A DNA stretch of 64,000 nt from Rana temporaria (Eukaryota > Chordata > Amphibia > Anura > Ranidae): assembly GCF_905171775.1 (NCBI RefSeq), contig NC_053492.1:298697865-298761864 (forward strand), given 5' to 3'. A model generated the notes under the pieces. The model was not told the DNA's origin, did no database searches, and saw only the letters and a list, made by a program, of their open reading frames with translations. Below are positions 44,532 through 55,215 of the stretch, in pieces. Positions within the stretch are counted from its first letter, which is position 1, and the number at the start of each line of letters is the position of its first letter. The position numbers and the translations under genes are program-made.

Positions 44532-44964
44532 AAAGGAAGTAAACCCTGATGGGTTTTACTTACACTTTGTTTCCCTGCAAAGATAAAGCATAATGGGCTA
44601 CTATGCATCGCATAGTAGCCCATTATGTGTCACTTACCTGAAACCGAAGCATGCGATGTCCTCGCCTTCACAAAGCGTCCATCTTTCACCCTTTTCCTTC
44701 CTTATATTGCGGCTCCGGTGCTGTGATTGGCCGGAGCCGCCAGTCATGGCACGATCTCCTTTAGAAATGGCACGATCGCCGTTTCTAAAGGTTTCTAAAG
44801 TGTGCCTGTGCCGTAGACATCGGTGCATGCACCGTAGACATCGACGCCCGTCTCTTTTGCAAATATCTTCTAAACCATGGAGGTTTAGGAGACATTTTGA
44901 GCACCTACAGGTAAGTCTTAATGTAGGCTTACCTGTAGGTAAAAAGTGGTTGTATACAAGCACT
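44532..44964. mobile_element. TTAA-flanked MITE (433 bp)
   Basis: Begins AAAGGAAGTAAACCCTGATGG after TTAA (44528-44531) and ends GTTGTATACAAGCACT before TTAA (44965-44968). Contains the palindromes AATGGGCTACTATGCATCGCATAGTAGCCCATT (44591-44623, given in two halves as GGGCTACTATGC and GCATAGTAGCCC) and GGAGCCGCAATATAAG-type GC boxes. Non-coding. Confidence 0.65.
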
Positions 44965-45359
44965 TTAATAATTAGTGTTTTCTAATAAGCCTACAAGAAC
45001 AGAGTGTGCCTATGCTCTGTCACATATGCAGAAGTGGTCTCCTGCTTATAATCAGGATTGATATGCTAAACAAATAGAATAAGTATAGTAGTAGTACTAC
45101 ATGAAGCTGCTACGGAGCTAAGGGGTGGTAGAGGGATCCCAGTTCGGAGACTGTTGTGGCAAAATTAACATAAACATTTGGTATGGCTGTGAAGATAATA
45201 TGTATCCAGTACTGTAACATTAGGGCCTGGGGAGGCTGTAATTTAGGATGACCCTGGCACTCTGTAAAGTCTCCAGTCAAGAGGAACTACTCACAACTCT
45301 CCCTTATGTTCTCGGTGCAACAAGTAGTATTTGTTTAGTTTTTGTAAAGAATGAGTGTC

Positions 45360-46435
45360 ATTAGGGATGAGCCGAACACCCCCCCCCCCGTTCAGTTCGC
45401 ATCACAACCTTCGAACGGACCGATCGTTCGTGCGAACATTTAGAACCCCATTGACGTCTATGGGACTCAAACATTCGAATTAAAAAGTGCTAATTTTAAA
45501 GCCTAATATTCAAGTTATTGTCGTAAAACATCTTTGAGAACCTGGGTCTTGCCCCAGAGAACATGTATCAATGGAAAAAAAGTTTTAAAAATGGTTGTTT
45601 TTTAATGATGCTTAAAGTGAAAAAAAATAAAAATGAAAAATTCCTTTAAATATCGTACCTGCTGGGTGTCTATAGTATGCCTGTGAAGTGCCACGTGTCC
45701 CTGCACAAAATGAGATTACTATAAGAAAAAAGTAATTAAAAACTGCTTGTGGCTTTAATGTAATGTCTGGTCCCTGCAATATGGATGAAAATCATTGAGA
45801 AAAATAACACATACACAGACAGTACACACACCACGTAGCTTTAGGTGCACACTGCAGAGGACACAGGCAGTACACACCATGTAGCTTTAGATGCACACTG
45901 CAGAGGACACAGGCAGTACACCATGTGAGAATACTGCAGCTAGCACAATCACCTGCCTGCCAGTAAATTAGGAAGTGCAGATCTAGCTAAACTATACAGT
46001 GTATAAATATACATACAACACCTGGGATGCATATATATCCTCTACACACTGTAACTTAAACTGACTAGCCTGCCTGCCTGCCTGCTCTATCTACCTACTA
46101 AAAATTATACTCTCTCTCTCTCTCTCTCTCTGTGTCTTCTCTCTTTTAACCACCGCAACACACTACACAAGGCTGACCAGCAGGCAGCCTTTTATAGTGT
46201 GGGGCGTGTACTAAACCCCCTGAGCCATAATTGGCCAATTATGGCTCTTCGTTTTTTGCAAGCTGTGATTGGCCAAGCATGCGGGTCATAGTGCACACTT
46301 GGCCAATCATCAGCCAGCAATGCACTGTGATGGCGCAGTGAATTATGGGCCATGAAACGCAACTCAAATTTGGCGCGAATGGCCCAAAACGTTCGTAATT
46401 CGAGTCGAACATTAGTTTGACCTAATTGTCATAAT
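45360..46435. repeat. Unclassified dispersed repeat with GTTCGAA-type ends
   Basis: Begins near GGGATGAGCCGAACAC and ends near CGAGTCGAACATTAG. Both ends carry complementary CGAACG/CGTTCG motifs, suggesting terminal inverted repeats. Inside are a C12 run (45379), a 47-bp tandem repeat (GTAGCTTTAGGTGCACACTG, about 45834-45925), (GCCT)n at about 46068 and (CT)n at 46109-46131. No coding sequence, superfamily not determined, limits approximate. Confidence 0.5.
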
Positions 46436-46503
46436 AATATGACAGCCAGCTACTTTATCTAAGGATATACTGCATGGTAGATTTTAAATGAATACTATAT
46501 TAA

Positions 46504-46990
46504 CCACATCAATACTGGGAACTTTCACCCCCTTTCTTCCCAGGCCAATTTTCAGCTTTCAGCGTTATCGCACTTTCAATGACAATTGTGCAGTCATGCT
46601 ATGCCATGGGTCTTCAGACTATGGCCCTCCAGTTGTTCAGGAACTACAATTCCCATCATACCTAGTCATGTCTGTGAATGTCAGAGTTTTACAATGCCTA
46701 ATGGGATGTGTAGTTCCGCAATAGCTGGAGGGCCGTAGTTTAAGGATCCCTGTGCTACCCATTTTTTATCATTTTGTTTGCACAAAATGGTGGTATTTAT
46801 TCATTACTTTTTTATTCTATTTGTTGCGATATACGTAAGTGAAAAAAGAGTGGAAATTTGGAAAAAAATACAATATTTCTTCTTTCTATTTTAAAAGAAA
46901 TCCAATAAAATTCAATTTTGGCATAAATTTAAGCCAAAATGTATTCTGCTACATGTCTTTGGTAAAAAAAAATCCAGTTAAGTGTATAAT
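46504..46990. mobile_element. TTAA-type element remnant carrying a hAT MITE
   Basis: After TTAA (46500-46503) it reads CCACATCAATACTGGGAAC and CAGCTTTCAGCG, as other TTAA elements here, is interrupted by the hAT MITE at 46605-46752, and resumes with ATTTTTTATCATTTTGTTTGC and TGGTGGTATTTATTC. The right end is not found. Confidence 0.5.
46605..46752. mobile_element. hAT-type MITE (148 bp)
   Basis: Ends CATGGGTCTTCAGACTATGG and TTTAAGGATCCCTG are imperfect inverted repeats. The interior is palindromic (GGAACTACAATTCCCATCAT against ATGGGATGTGTAGTTCC, and CTGGAGGGCC). Flanks TGCTATGC and TGCTACCC match at 6 of 8 positions. Confidence 0.65.
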
Positions 46991-47048
46991 TGTTTTGTGT
47001 GATCACAGACAAATGTATGCAGATGATCATCTACAGATGTGCGTAGGT

Positions 47049-47638
47049 CAGGGGTGGCCAACCAGTGGCCCGGGGGCCACATGTGGCCCGCGGAGCCCTC
47101 TGATGTGGCCCGCAAACTCCCGCTCTGGAATAGCGAGTTGGCAAGCCCAGATCGCTGGTTGCCGATTTGCCATACCACAGCATCAGTGTGTGAATGAAGC
47201 TGGTGGTAGAGGAAGAAAGCGGCTGCGGACCAGAGCCCCATAAGCTGATGTTTCCCCTACAGCGCCGGCTTTGCCACAGAAGGAGTCTATGGCAAAGTTC
47301 AGCTACCCCGCAGGATAGACACAGGTGCACTACGCTGCACCCGCAGTGTGGGCAAACCGCAGCACATCAGTTGAAAGCAGTCTTAGGCCCTTTTCACATG
47401 ATCAGCCCGACCAAATGGGACCCTCAATTCACCTCTACAGAGCGAGAGATGTCCATATACGCTCACCTACCTTCAATCCAAAAAACAGAAGGGAAGTTGT
47501 CCCCTTCCATCTGGGCAGATCGAAGGGCCCATAGAGTATCCGTGACCTGTCATCCGCACGCCCTCACTCATTGTGGCCCATGACTGGGTACCAAGTTGCC
47601 TAAGTGGCCCTCGTTATTCAAAAGGTTGGGGACCCCTG
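47049..47638. mobile_element. hAT non-autonomous element (590 bp)
   Basis: Ends CAGGGGTGGCCAACC and GGTTGGGGACCCCTG are inverted, of the CAGxGGTxxCCAA type common in hAT elements. Flanks GCGTAGGT (47041-47048) and GTGTAGGT (47639-47646) match at 7 of 8. The 134- and 129-codon frames here (to 47243 and 47194-47583) have no transposase features. Confidence 0.8.
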
Positions 47639-47646
47639 GTGTAGGT

Positions 47647-49990
47647 GATCACGGACATATGTGTGCAGATGATCATTGGGACATATGATTTTACTGTTAC
47701 ATATGTGAGGGACAGGTGTTTTTACTGTGTGGGGCCATGTGTACTGTAAGTCTGTACAGAAAAACACCTCTATTAGTTAAGTTTGTTTGATTTTTATTTA
47801 TTGATTTTTTTTAAATTGTTAAATACTGTGCGTGTGTTTTTTGTTTTTATTTACTTTTTGACACTTTTTTGGGTGAATGAGAAGGGGTACAATGTAGCCT
47901 ATACTCATTCACAGAAGAGGGGAGATCCAGATTCCGATAAGTCACCCCACGCACCTCCACAACCACCGGACCAGGGTTGTGGGGAAGAGGCTCTTATCCT
48001 CATTAACATTGGGACAAGGTGCTTTGGGGGGCCAGAACCCCATGTTGAGGGCAGATGGCCTGGTATGACTTGCTACCCCCCTTTTCTTGCCTGCCAGGCT
48101 GCATGCTCGGTAAAGGGTCTGGTATGGATTTTGAGGGGGACGCCACGTCATTTTAAAAAACATTTTCTGGTGTGGGGGTTTCCCTCAAAATCCATACCAG
48201 ACCTAAAAAAGTGTAGGGTCCCCCTCAAATCCATACCAGAATGGTATGAATTTGAGGGGGGCCCCACCCTTTTTTTGGCATGGTGTTCATAAAATCCATA
48301 CCAGACCCGATAGAGCCTGGTATGGATTGAAGGGGACTCCCATGCTGTTTTTTTCTCCATTTTTCTTTTGCTGGTTGTTTTTACATTCAGCTGGCCGGTT
48401 TTCTGGCCAGCTCCTTAAACACCTGTTATTCAATAGTTGCTAAGGATGCCAGCAGCCCCCTGATCTTCAACAAAAAACGCTACCACTCATAAACACTGTT
48501 GAAAATTCTCCTAAACTCTGGCAAAAAATGCTAAATATTAGCGTTATTTATCCAGAGTTTTCTGAGTGTTTTTTGAGCGTCTAGTGTGCATGGAGCCTTA
48601 AAGTATTAGAAACTATTTTCGAATAGGTCCTTTTTGTTGTTTTTGTTGACTAACAAAGTTTAGTGCTGGGGAGTTCTGTGGTGTGTTTGCTGTGAATTTT
48701 TCCTTCTACTACCCTTGCTTGTTAAAAATGAATGTGAGCTGTTTGGCCCTTTTTCTTTTTTTGTATTTTTAACAACAATATACCATAAAATAGATTAACA
48801 TATGTACATATATGTATACCACATATGCTAAAAATATTGCCTATTTTTAATTTCATATGAAATTCATGGAAGGGATGGTGATATGGATAGGTGACAATAT
48901 TAAACAGGCACCAACATCCCTGGGATTGTGGTATGGACAGAGAGGTTTTGGTGGGATTTTTAGGGGGCCATCAAGCAATGAATACAAGTGATAAAGTATA
49001 TAAAATAACAGTAAGTTTCATTTAACAGTCAATAAAATTCATATATTCTATTTGTAGCCAGTACATGACAAGCTCCAAGCTAGAGCCCCTATTTGTTCTC
49101 AATGGTTAAGTGACTCAAAGGGAGGCTTTTGCTTTTCTTATTCTGATGTGCACAGGCTCCTAACAAACATGCAAGCAGTGCTGGGCTTTCAAATAAAGCT
49201 AAGCTAAGCAAACTGATTGCCATGTTTATGTTAAATAAATAGGTTATAGGAATCATTTAAAACATGATATCAAACAGTTTACAAACTTGTAAACTTAAAA
49301 AAATATACTATCCAAAACCATTAAACATTCACTTTCTGTAGATTAACATTTATGCCTACATAGATATTAGTGCAATCTATTTTTGCAATAAAAAGATATG
49401 TGAAATGCTGCTGTCATGACATAAACCTGAATTAGAATGTCTTCTTTTCACTAACAGATCATTAAGCATCTTGGATGAGTCTGTTTTCACACCACTCAAG
49501 CCTACACAGGGGAATAATGTGTAGACTCCTTATTGCCAGAACCATTTTTCACCCAATTTGCTTTCAAATGACGACTAACCTCAGGTCTTCCCACTGAGAG
49601 GGGTTTAAGCAATGATTAATGAGAAGTGTTTTACTTCCCCCCACCAGAGGAAAGTCTCATCTGCAGTAAACACAGGTAAGGCACGTTAGAACACAGCTTG
49701 TGTGACTGTCCTTTTCCACTCCTGTTTAGAGGATTGTTGCTATTTGGGAAGATCTGTTATTGTGTGAAACAGTAGATATTATATTCATACCTTAATGCAT
49801 ATAATCATGTGTTATGTCTAGTGAGATTAAATTACATATATTTTCTGTGCTATATTTCTTATCTTTATCCTCCCCCCCAAAAAATTATAATAATAATAAT
49901 ATAAATTATTATAAATTATTAAATCAATAGTAATAATTTAAGGTTCTATTTTAATTACTTTGAAAATAGTGGAAAAAAGTGGAAAAAGTT
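47647..49990. other. No gene; nested inverted repeats at 48115-48335
   Basis: Within 48115-48335, AAAATCCATACCAGAC and its complement GGTATGGATTTTGAGGGG alternate five or six times, a palindromic repeat cluster responsible for the 169-codon frame at 47783-48292. A one-ended MITE fragment ends TGTGCATGGAGCCTTAA near 48602. (TAA)n lies near 49890. The rest is AT-rich and featureless. Confidence 0.5.
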
Positions 49991-50328
49991 GAATGGAAAC
50001 TATAATGGTTTGGGATCACTTATATTTCAGTTTAAATGGTGTGTCCAACCAAAACTTTTGTTTATTTAGTTCAGAGAGGCCCAGAGTAAAACCACAAATA
50101 GATGGAGAGCCAGCAAGACAGGGGTTAAAATGGCTTGGGATAGGAGGGGTAAGAAAAGTATGGGCGGTTGCTGTGTATGCATTGAGGTGGGTCAGATTGG
50201 GCATGGTCAGAGTTGGGTGGAGCTGTTGGGGGAAGTGGATGGTTAACCGGAAGGGAGGGTGGGTCTTCAGACGGTGGCCAGAACAACTTTACAACTTCTG
50301 CTCTTTCTAGGACCGGAGGCTGCTTGCT

Positions 50329-52790
50329 ATGGGGGATTTGGAGACCCTGTTGTCCCAGCTGTGGGCTGCTGCAGATGTGCATGGCATGGACTGGCTGCAA
50401 TCCCAGGTTAGAGGGCTGCTTTTGGGAGTTGGGCAGGGGGGACCTGTTCCTGCACCCCCTGCTCTGCCACGTGCTTGGAGGTCCAGGCCTTTGGAGCGCC
50501 TCAGCCCTAAAGTGACTCCCAGGGTCCAGCGTCACCTTAGGAGCCCCTCTGAGAGCACATTGAGGAACCCTCGGGCCCCCTCACCAAAACGGTGGTCTTC
50601 ACAGGTGGCGGTGCAACGAGGAATCCTCTTTCACGGCGAAGCCCGTGGGATGGGGCTACTATTACATAGTTACAAAGTTGAGGTTAAAAAAAAGACTATT
50701 AAGTCCAACCTGTGTGTGTTCTTTATGTTTATATTACATTGTATATCCCTATATGTTGTGGTCGTTAAGGTGCCTATCTAATAGTTTTTTTAAATTATCG
50801 ATGCTCCCCGCTGAAACCACTGCTTGTGGAAGTGAATTAAATTTCCTTCCCACTCTAACAGTAAAGAACCCTCTATGCAGTTGAAGGTTAAACCGATGCT
50901 CTTCTAATTTTAGTGAATGGCCACGTGACTTTTTAAGTTCCCTTGCACGGAAGAGTTTTATCCTTATTTTGGGGTCACCAGTATGGTATTTGTACATTGA
51001 AAATATATCCTCTCTCAATCGTCTCTTTTCCAGAAAGAATAAGTTCAGTGCTTTCAGTCTTTCCCCATAGCTGAGATCCTCCAGTCCCTTTATTAGCTTT
51101 GTTGCCCTTCTCTGAACCCTCTCCAGCTCCAGCACATCCCTTCTGAGGACTGGTGCCTACAGCTGGATGGCATACTTCAGGTGCAGCCGGACCAGAGTCT
51201 TGTAAAAAGGGATAATTATCATTTTATTTCTGGAGCGAATCCCCTTTTTAATGCATGCCAATATTCTGTTGGCTTTACTTGCAGCAGCCTGTCATCTACT
51301 AAGACCCCAGGTCCTTTTTCAGTTGCGGCCACAGCCCGTCCCCCAGCGGAGAATCCAGAGTGATTTGCAGCACCCGTGGGTGGCATCCGGGCGATACAAC
51401 AAGTGAGTGTGAGAGCAGCGGGAACCGGCCTGTCACCTGGAGCAGCCAGTGTCCCTGTGCCTACCTTACAGGAGGAGCAGTGGGGGTCCTGGAGAAGTGT
51501 TCTGGCTGAGGGGAGGCAGAGTGGCTCGCCGGGAGGAGCAGAGAGCACAGCTTCACCCTGCTCTGACAGGGGAAGTGCCCTGCATGTTAGTGGCAGTGAG
51601 CGGCCTGGGTCCTCATCGAAGCTCAGGGAACAGCAGGCCAGGGCAGAGCAATGGAGTCCATTGGGACTGCAATGGAGTCCGTTGGGACTGCTGGTGGACG
51701 TGAACATCCGCGGCAGCCTGGTAAGCGACCTTTGGGTCTGTCCTCTTTGTCTGTTGGCAGTGTACATGTGGCAGGGGGATCTGGTTCTGGGGGGTTTCAC
51801 CTGGTAGGGGTGTTGCGGTGGCAGGAGGTGGCGTTAGTTTGGGTGTCGGGTCTGCATTGGGGGAGCAGGATTTGGTTCTGCTGTTGTCGGGACTGCAGGA
51901 CGTTTTGGGGCGCCTGGAATCTTCCTCTGGTGTGGGGTTGCCCAGTTCCGGTAATGGGCCATAACCGGCTCCACCACATGTGGATCGGACGATGGCACCC
52001 TCCTCTGGGCCAATCCCTAGTCGGGAGCCTGCGGCGGGGGCGGTGGTGCAGTGGACAGCAGGCAAGGTAAGTCGATTGATAAGGAAGGGGACCGGATCCG
52101 TTTGGTGGATTTGCCGCAGTGGGAGGTATATGTTTGTTTTGAGGGGCTGCTAGGGGCACATCTCAAGATGTAAGTGAGAGAAAAATTTGGAGGGGTGGGT
52201 AAGTGGAGATTTTTTCCCTGCTTCCCTTGGAAAAGTTTAATCTGGATTGAGTTGGATGACAGCAAGAAATAGAAGGAGGAAAAGCGGCGGTATAGGCTGA
52301 TTCCTTGGTTGTTCACCAATTGGCTGCAGGCTTTTGTAATTTTAGCCAGTGTGATCGGTGAAAATACACCGAAGCACTGTTCCACGTTATTTTGTTACTT
52401 GGTCGCAATAGAGGAAGCTTATCGAGTCTACGAGGGACTGGCATGGCTGCGATATGATGAACAGTTCTGACAGCACAAGGCGGTACGGCCGTCCTTGCGA
52501 TGGGATCACAAAGACATTAGTCTTTGGATGCGGCTCATGACCTCGGTGTGGGCTGGTACTTCGTTTTTTTCAGTCGGGGACCGGCATATTCTCTTCCTCT
52601 GGACAGTCGGCCAACAAGAAAAAGGGGTATTGTTGGTAACTCAATGAGGAAACATGCAAGTTCCGAACTACGTGCCGATTTAAGCATGAGTGCTCAGGCT
52701 GCGGGGGCTTCCACTTGTTTACTAGATGCGGACACAAAGGAAAAGGACTCCGTGAACTATAGCAAAGATGCATCCGTTTCTAAGTAGGTA
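50329..52790 (+). pseudogene. Ngaro gag-like ORF with CCCH/CCHC zinc-finger region
   Basis: The frame starting MGDLETLLSQLWAAADVHG (50329) opens the gag. After the CR1 insert, gag-like sequence continues in several frames: VRKGDRIRLVDLPQWEVYV (about 52078), then WLFTNWLQAFVILASVIGE and EEAYRVYEGLAWLRYDEQF (about 52308-52468), RWDHKDISLWMRLM (about 52500-52541). The zinc region begins KKKGYCW (about 52618), includes an in-frame TAA at 52637-52639, and goes on with TCKFRTTCRFKHECSGCGG and FTRCGHK, i.e. a CCCH-like finger plus a Cys-rich extension. An exact-like 21-bp duplication (AATGGAGTCC..TTGGGACTGC) occurs at about 51650-51691. Stops and frameshifts make it non-functional. Confidence 0.7.
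50655..51335 (-). mobile_element. CR1-type LINE fragment inserted in the Ngaro gag
   Basis: Minus-strand CR1 3' end. It starts in the RT C-terminal region (ASKANRILACIKKGIRSRNK, about 51285-51225), goes on to PFYKTLVRLHLKYAIQL and LERVQRRATKLIKGLEDLSY (about 51130-51070), and ends with the CR1 tail RHLNDHNI (50749) and a short 3' UTR. The frame is nearly intact: the only break I see is a TAG where CR1 proteins have the Trp of QxWxP (about 51165). 5'-truncated; antisense to its host element. Confidence 0.8.
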
Positions 52791-52849
52791 TCCTAACCGG
52801 GGAGCGGCGGACCTGCTAGTTATGGCATTTACCTGTGGATAATTTGCAG

Positions 52850-53066
52850 TTGGCGATGGCTCACCCGGAGGTGGTGTTGGAGAAGTTGGCAAAGGAAGTT
52901 GCGCTGGGCCGCATGGTTGGTCCGTTTGGAGCTTTGCCCCTTGAAAATTTGGTGGTTTCTCCTTTGGGGGTCGCCCCCAAAAAGTAACCCAACAAGTTTT
53001 GATTCATTTATCATTTATCGTATACCAGATGGGTATCAGTGAATGAATACATTGATCCTGGCTTGT
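52850..53066 (+). pseudogene. Ngaro/DIRS reverse transcriptase N-terminal segment
   Basis: Reads LEKLAKEVALGRMVGPFGAL, NLVVSPLGVAPKK, then FIYHLSYTRWVSVNEYIDPG with stops at two positions (after PKK and PNKF). This corresponds to the fingers region of DIRS-order RTs, whose usual form is NLRVSPLGVVPKK and LIHHLSYP..SVND. The catalytic palm (YxDD) and RNase H are absent; the next recognisable sequence is recombinase. Confidence 0.75.
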
Positions 53067-53067
53067 G

Positions 53068-53306
53068 TTCCATTTCTTTTTATTGCATGCGGATGGTTCG
53101 GCTTTGTCGCTTTACCAGTTTACGGGAGTTTTCATGAAGTGCTTGGTGTGCATTGGGTTTTTGTCCATCTGACTTTGCGTCACATTCTTTTTGCATTACG
53201 GCTGCCATGGAGGCGGGCGCTGGGGGTTAAATGAAGGGGTATTGCGGTGTATTTGCAGATGGGAATCTCTGAGTTATCACCTCTATGTTCATCCTCATTT
53301 GTTGTA
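53068..53306 (+). pseudogene. Tyrosine recombinase C-terminal segment (Ngaro-type)
   Basis: Begins FLLHADGSALSLYQFTGVF (about 53074), continues in another frame with SDFASHSFCITAAMEAGA (about 53165-53220), where the HxxR catalytic box is HSFC so the arginine is lost, and in a third frame with RWESLSYHLYVHPHLL (to about 53304), which includes the position of the nucleophilic tyrosine (HLYVHP). Such recombinases insert circular DNA copies of YR retroelements. Two frameshifts and the lost Arg mean no activity. Confidence 0.7.
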
Positions 53307-53459
53307 AATTGCTGGGTTGGTTCGTGTGGGGTTTGTGGTTGCTGTGGGTTGTTCCTGTTTGTCTTTTCTTGTACTTCAGTGGGGAGGGGGTGGCTGTAAG
53401 GTTATTGCTTTTATGTGTGTGGTGTTTTGTTGTTCTTTCTTTACAGGTGGGAGTGCATG

Positions 53460-53918
53460 CTTGATTTGGATCTTGGGCCACTCTTACATCCACTCCACTA
53501 GGGTGCGAGGAGAGCTGATGTCTGACCTAACGGGCATCATTTGGCCATTCCTAGGGAGGAGGCTGTAGTTCGCTGGATCGGGGTGCACAGCCTCTTGTGG
53601 AGTAGAGTAGTTCCTGAAGTTTAGTGTCATGCTTGGCTTGATAGGGCCCCTGACAATCTTGTAATTCATGCTGGGGGTAACGATTTGGGGCTACAGTGTT
53701 TGTGGGAGCTCATTCAAGAAGTATTATTTTCTCCGGCTTTTGCACAGCTACCCGGACTGTTTGATCGTATGGTCCGATCTGGTGGCTCGTACCCAATGGT
53801 GGTGGGCTAGGTCAGTAGATGGTTTGAACAAGGCTCAGGCGAAGGCAAATATGTAGGTGACACGATTTGTGCTGTGCAATGGTGGTGAGGCATCATTATT
53901 TGGAATTAGAGAAGTGCG
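53460..53918 (+). pseudogene. SGNH-hydrolase-like domain of the Ngaro element
   Basis: Reads LIWILGHSYIHSTRVRGEL (block I with the GHS serine, about 53461), then DNLVIHAGGNDLGLQ (block III GGND, about 53653-53697), and LLHSYPDCLIVWSDLVAR followed by ARSVDGLNKAQAK (about 53730-53850). The residue order Ser, then GGND, fits SGNH esterase-like domains found in vertebrate Ngaro elements, where their role is unknown. The final Asp-His block is missing because the sequence is cut at about 53920. Confidence 0.7.
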
Positions 53919-54033
53919 CGTAAGCTGTATGTCCGGTCTAAAGTTACCCCTCATAAAAGCAGCTTTAACTTTGCACCAGACGTGTGCAGGTCAGCTAAAG
54001 CAACACCGTTAGGGACGAGCTGAGCAGCCACAC

Positions 54034-54846
54034 TTGCAGGACAACAATCTGTATGCCAACATGCCAGGGGCATCCATGGTCATAGCTATACTACTGGCTT
54101 TAGATGCACGTAGAAGGAGGAGGGCACGGAGGAGGGTACGGGAGAGGATCTACCGACCGAGCATAAACGTCTTTGGCATGGTGGATTCTGAGGTGTATCG
54201 CATTTTCAGATTCACCCCATCAACGTACAGGTGATAGCCGATGCCCATTGCCTCATGTGGCATGTCCGTGCCAAACACCCAGGGTCCAGCCATGACAGCT
54301 ACATATACCGTCAAAGCCCCATCCCAACAGAATTTGAACAGAACATGTATGAAGACAGCTGGTTGGTTGGTGAGTGACATGGGAGTCAGGCATGACTGTC
54401 CCCCCCCCCCATGATGCAGACATCACGAGGGGCACATGCACGACTAACATCCTCCTGTCTTTTCCCTTCCAGGTGACTCTGCATATGCACTAGGACCCCA
54501 TCTCATGACTCCATTCCGGAATCACCAAACCCCAGGAGAGGAAAACTACAATGCTGCACACATACGTACCAGTGGAGTGGTGGAACGCACCTTTGGCCTC
54601 CTGAAGTCCTGTTTCCGATGCCTGGATAAGTTTGGGGGTACCCTGTTGTATTCCCCAAACTTTGTGTGCCAGATTATCAGTGCATGTTGCATGCTGCACA
54701 ACTTTGCCATGAGAAGGGGCCTGGAGATTGACATACGTGATGACCTGACCCCCCAACCAGACATTCCCCCCCTGACTGAGGATACCCTGTCTTCTGAGGG
54801 AGCAGCAGTCAGGAGATGCCTTGCAGTAGGCATCTTTGCAGGTTAA
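54034..54846 (+). pseudogene. Harbinger DDE transposase with one intron and an internal deletion
   Basis: Harbinger transposases (HARBI1 relatives) cut and paste the element. The N-terminus (54034-54230) has an Arg-rich run LDARRRRRARRRVRERIYRP and stops being collinear at FTPST. Directly after it comes VIADAHCLMWHVRAKHPGS (54231 on) and HDSYIYRQSP with the second catalytic Asp, so the segment with the first Asp (DGTHI-type block) is deleted. GTGAGT at 54370 and CCTTCCAG ending 54472 bound a 103-bp intron; splicing joins EDSWLVG to DSAYALGPHLMTPF in frame. Exon 2 carries IRTSGVVERTFGLLK with the catalytic Glu and ISACCMLHN, ending at 54846. Dead because of the deletion and its frame change. 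Confidence 0.85.
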
Positions 54847-55215
54847 ACCCACACATTAATCATGGCACAAGGAGAATGCACGCATGCACACCACTGTGGT
54901 CCCTAGCACACACACCCCACATCCTTATCAAATTGGATTAGCCCAAGTCCACCATGCAGGACTTGGGAGCAGCAACGCCACGCCAAGGCTCCAATTATGT
55001 CACTGTACATTCATACACCATTCACACGGACCTGGGGATCACTTCCCCATGGTCCTGGGGATCCCTTCTCCACCACAACCGAGGGTGACACCCCTTTTCC
55101 GGCAGGAATGTCACCCCCACATTCAAACATCATTCACACTGTAGCCTGCCTGGGCTACACAAAAATAAAACAAATCATAATTTGAGAAAAATAACAAACA
55201 AACATAAAACACTCA

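Larger units (their letters stand above)
50000..53920 (+). mobile_element. Ngaro-like tyrosine-recombinase retrotransposon, decayed
   Basis: Coding remnants occur in order: gag-like protein with zinc finger, N-terminal RT segment, C-terminal tyrosine recombinase segment, then an SGNH-hydrolase-like domain, all on the plus strand. This combination is known from vertebrate Ngaro-type DIRS-order elements. Most of RT/RNase H is missing (deletion at about 53065). A CR1 LINE is inserted at about 50655-51335. The right end abuts Harbinger sequence at about 53920 and no split direct repeat was found. The 5' limit is a guess. Confidence 0.75.

Noticed and set aside
47783..48292. 169-codon plus-strand frame
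   Set aside because: It begins in AT-rich DNA and runs through a palindromic cluster of TCCATACCAG units; no domain or conservation signal.
51219..52159. Large overlapping frames on both strands (up to 193 codons)
   Set aside because: They lie in the GC-rich gag region of the Ngaro element. Only the plus-strand gag blocks match a known family; the minus-strand frames are shadows.
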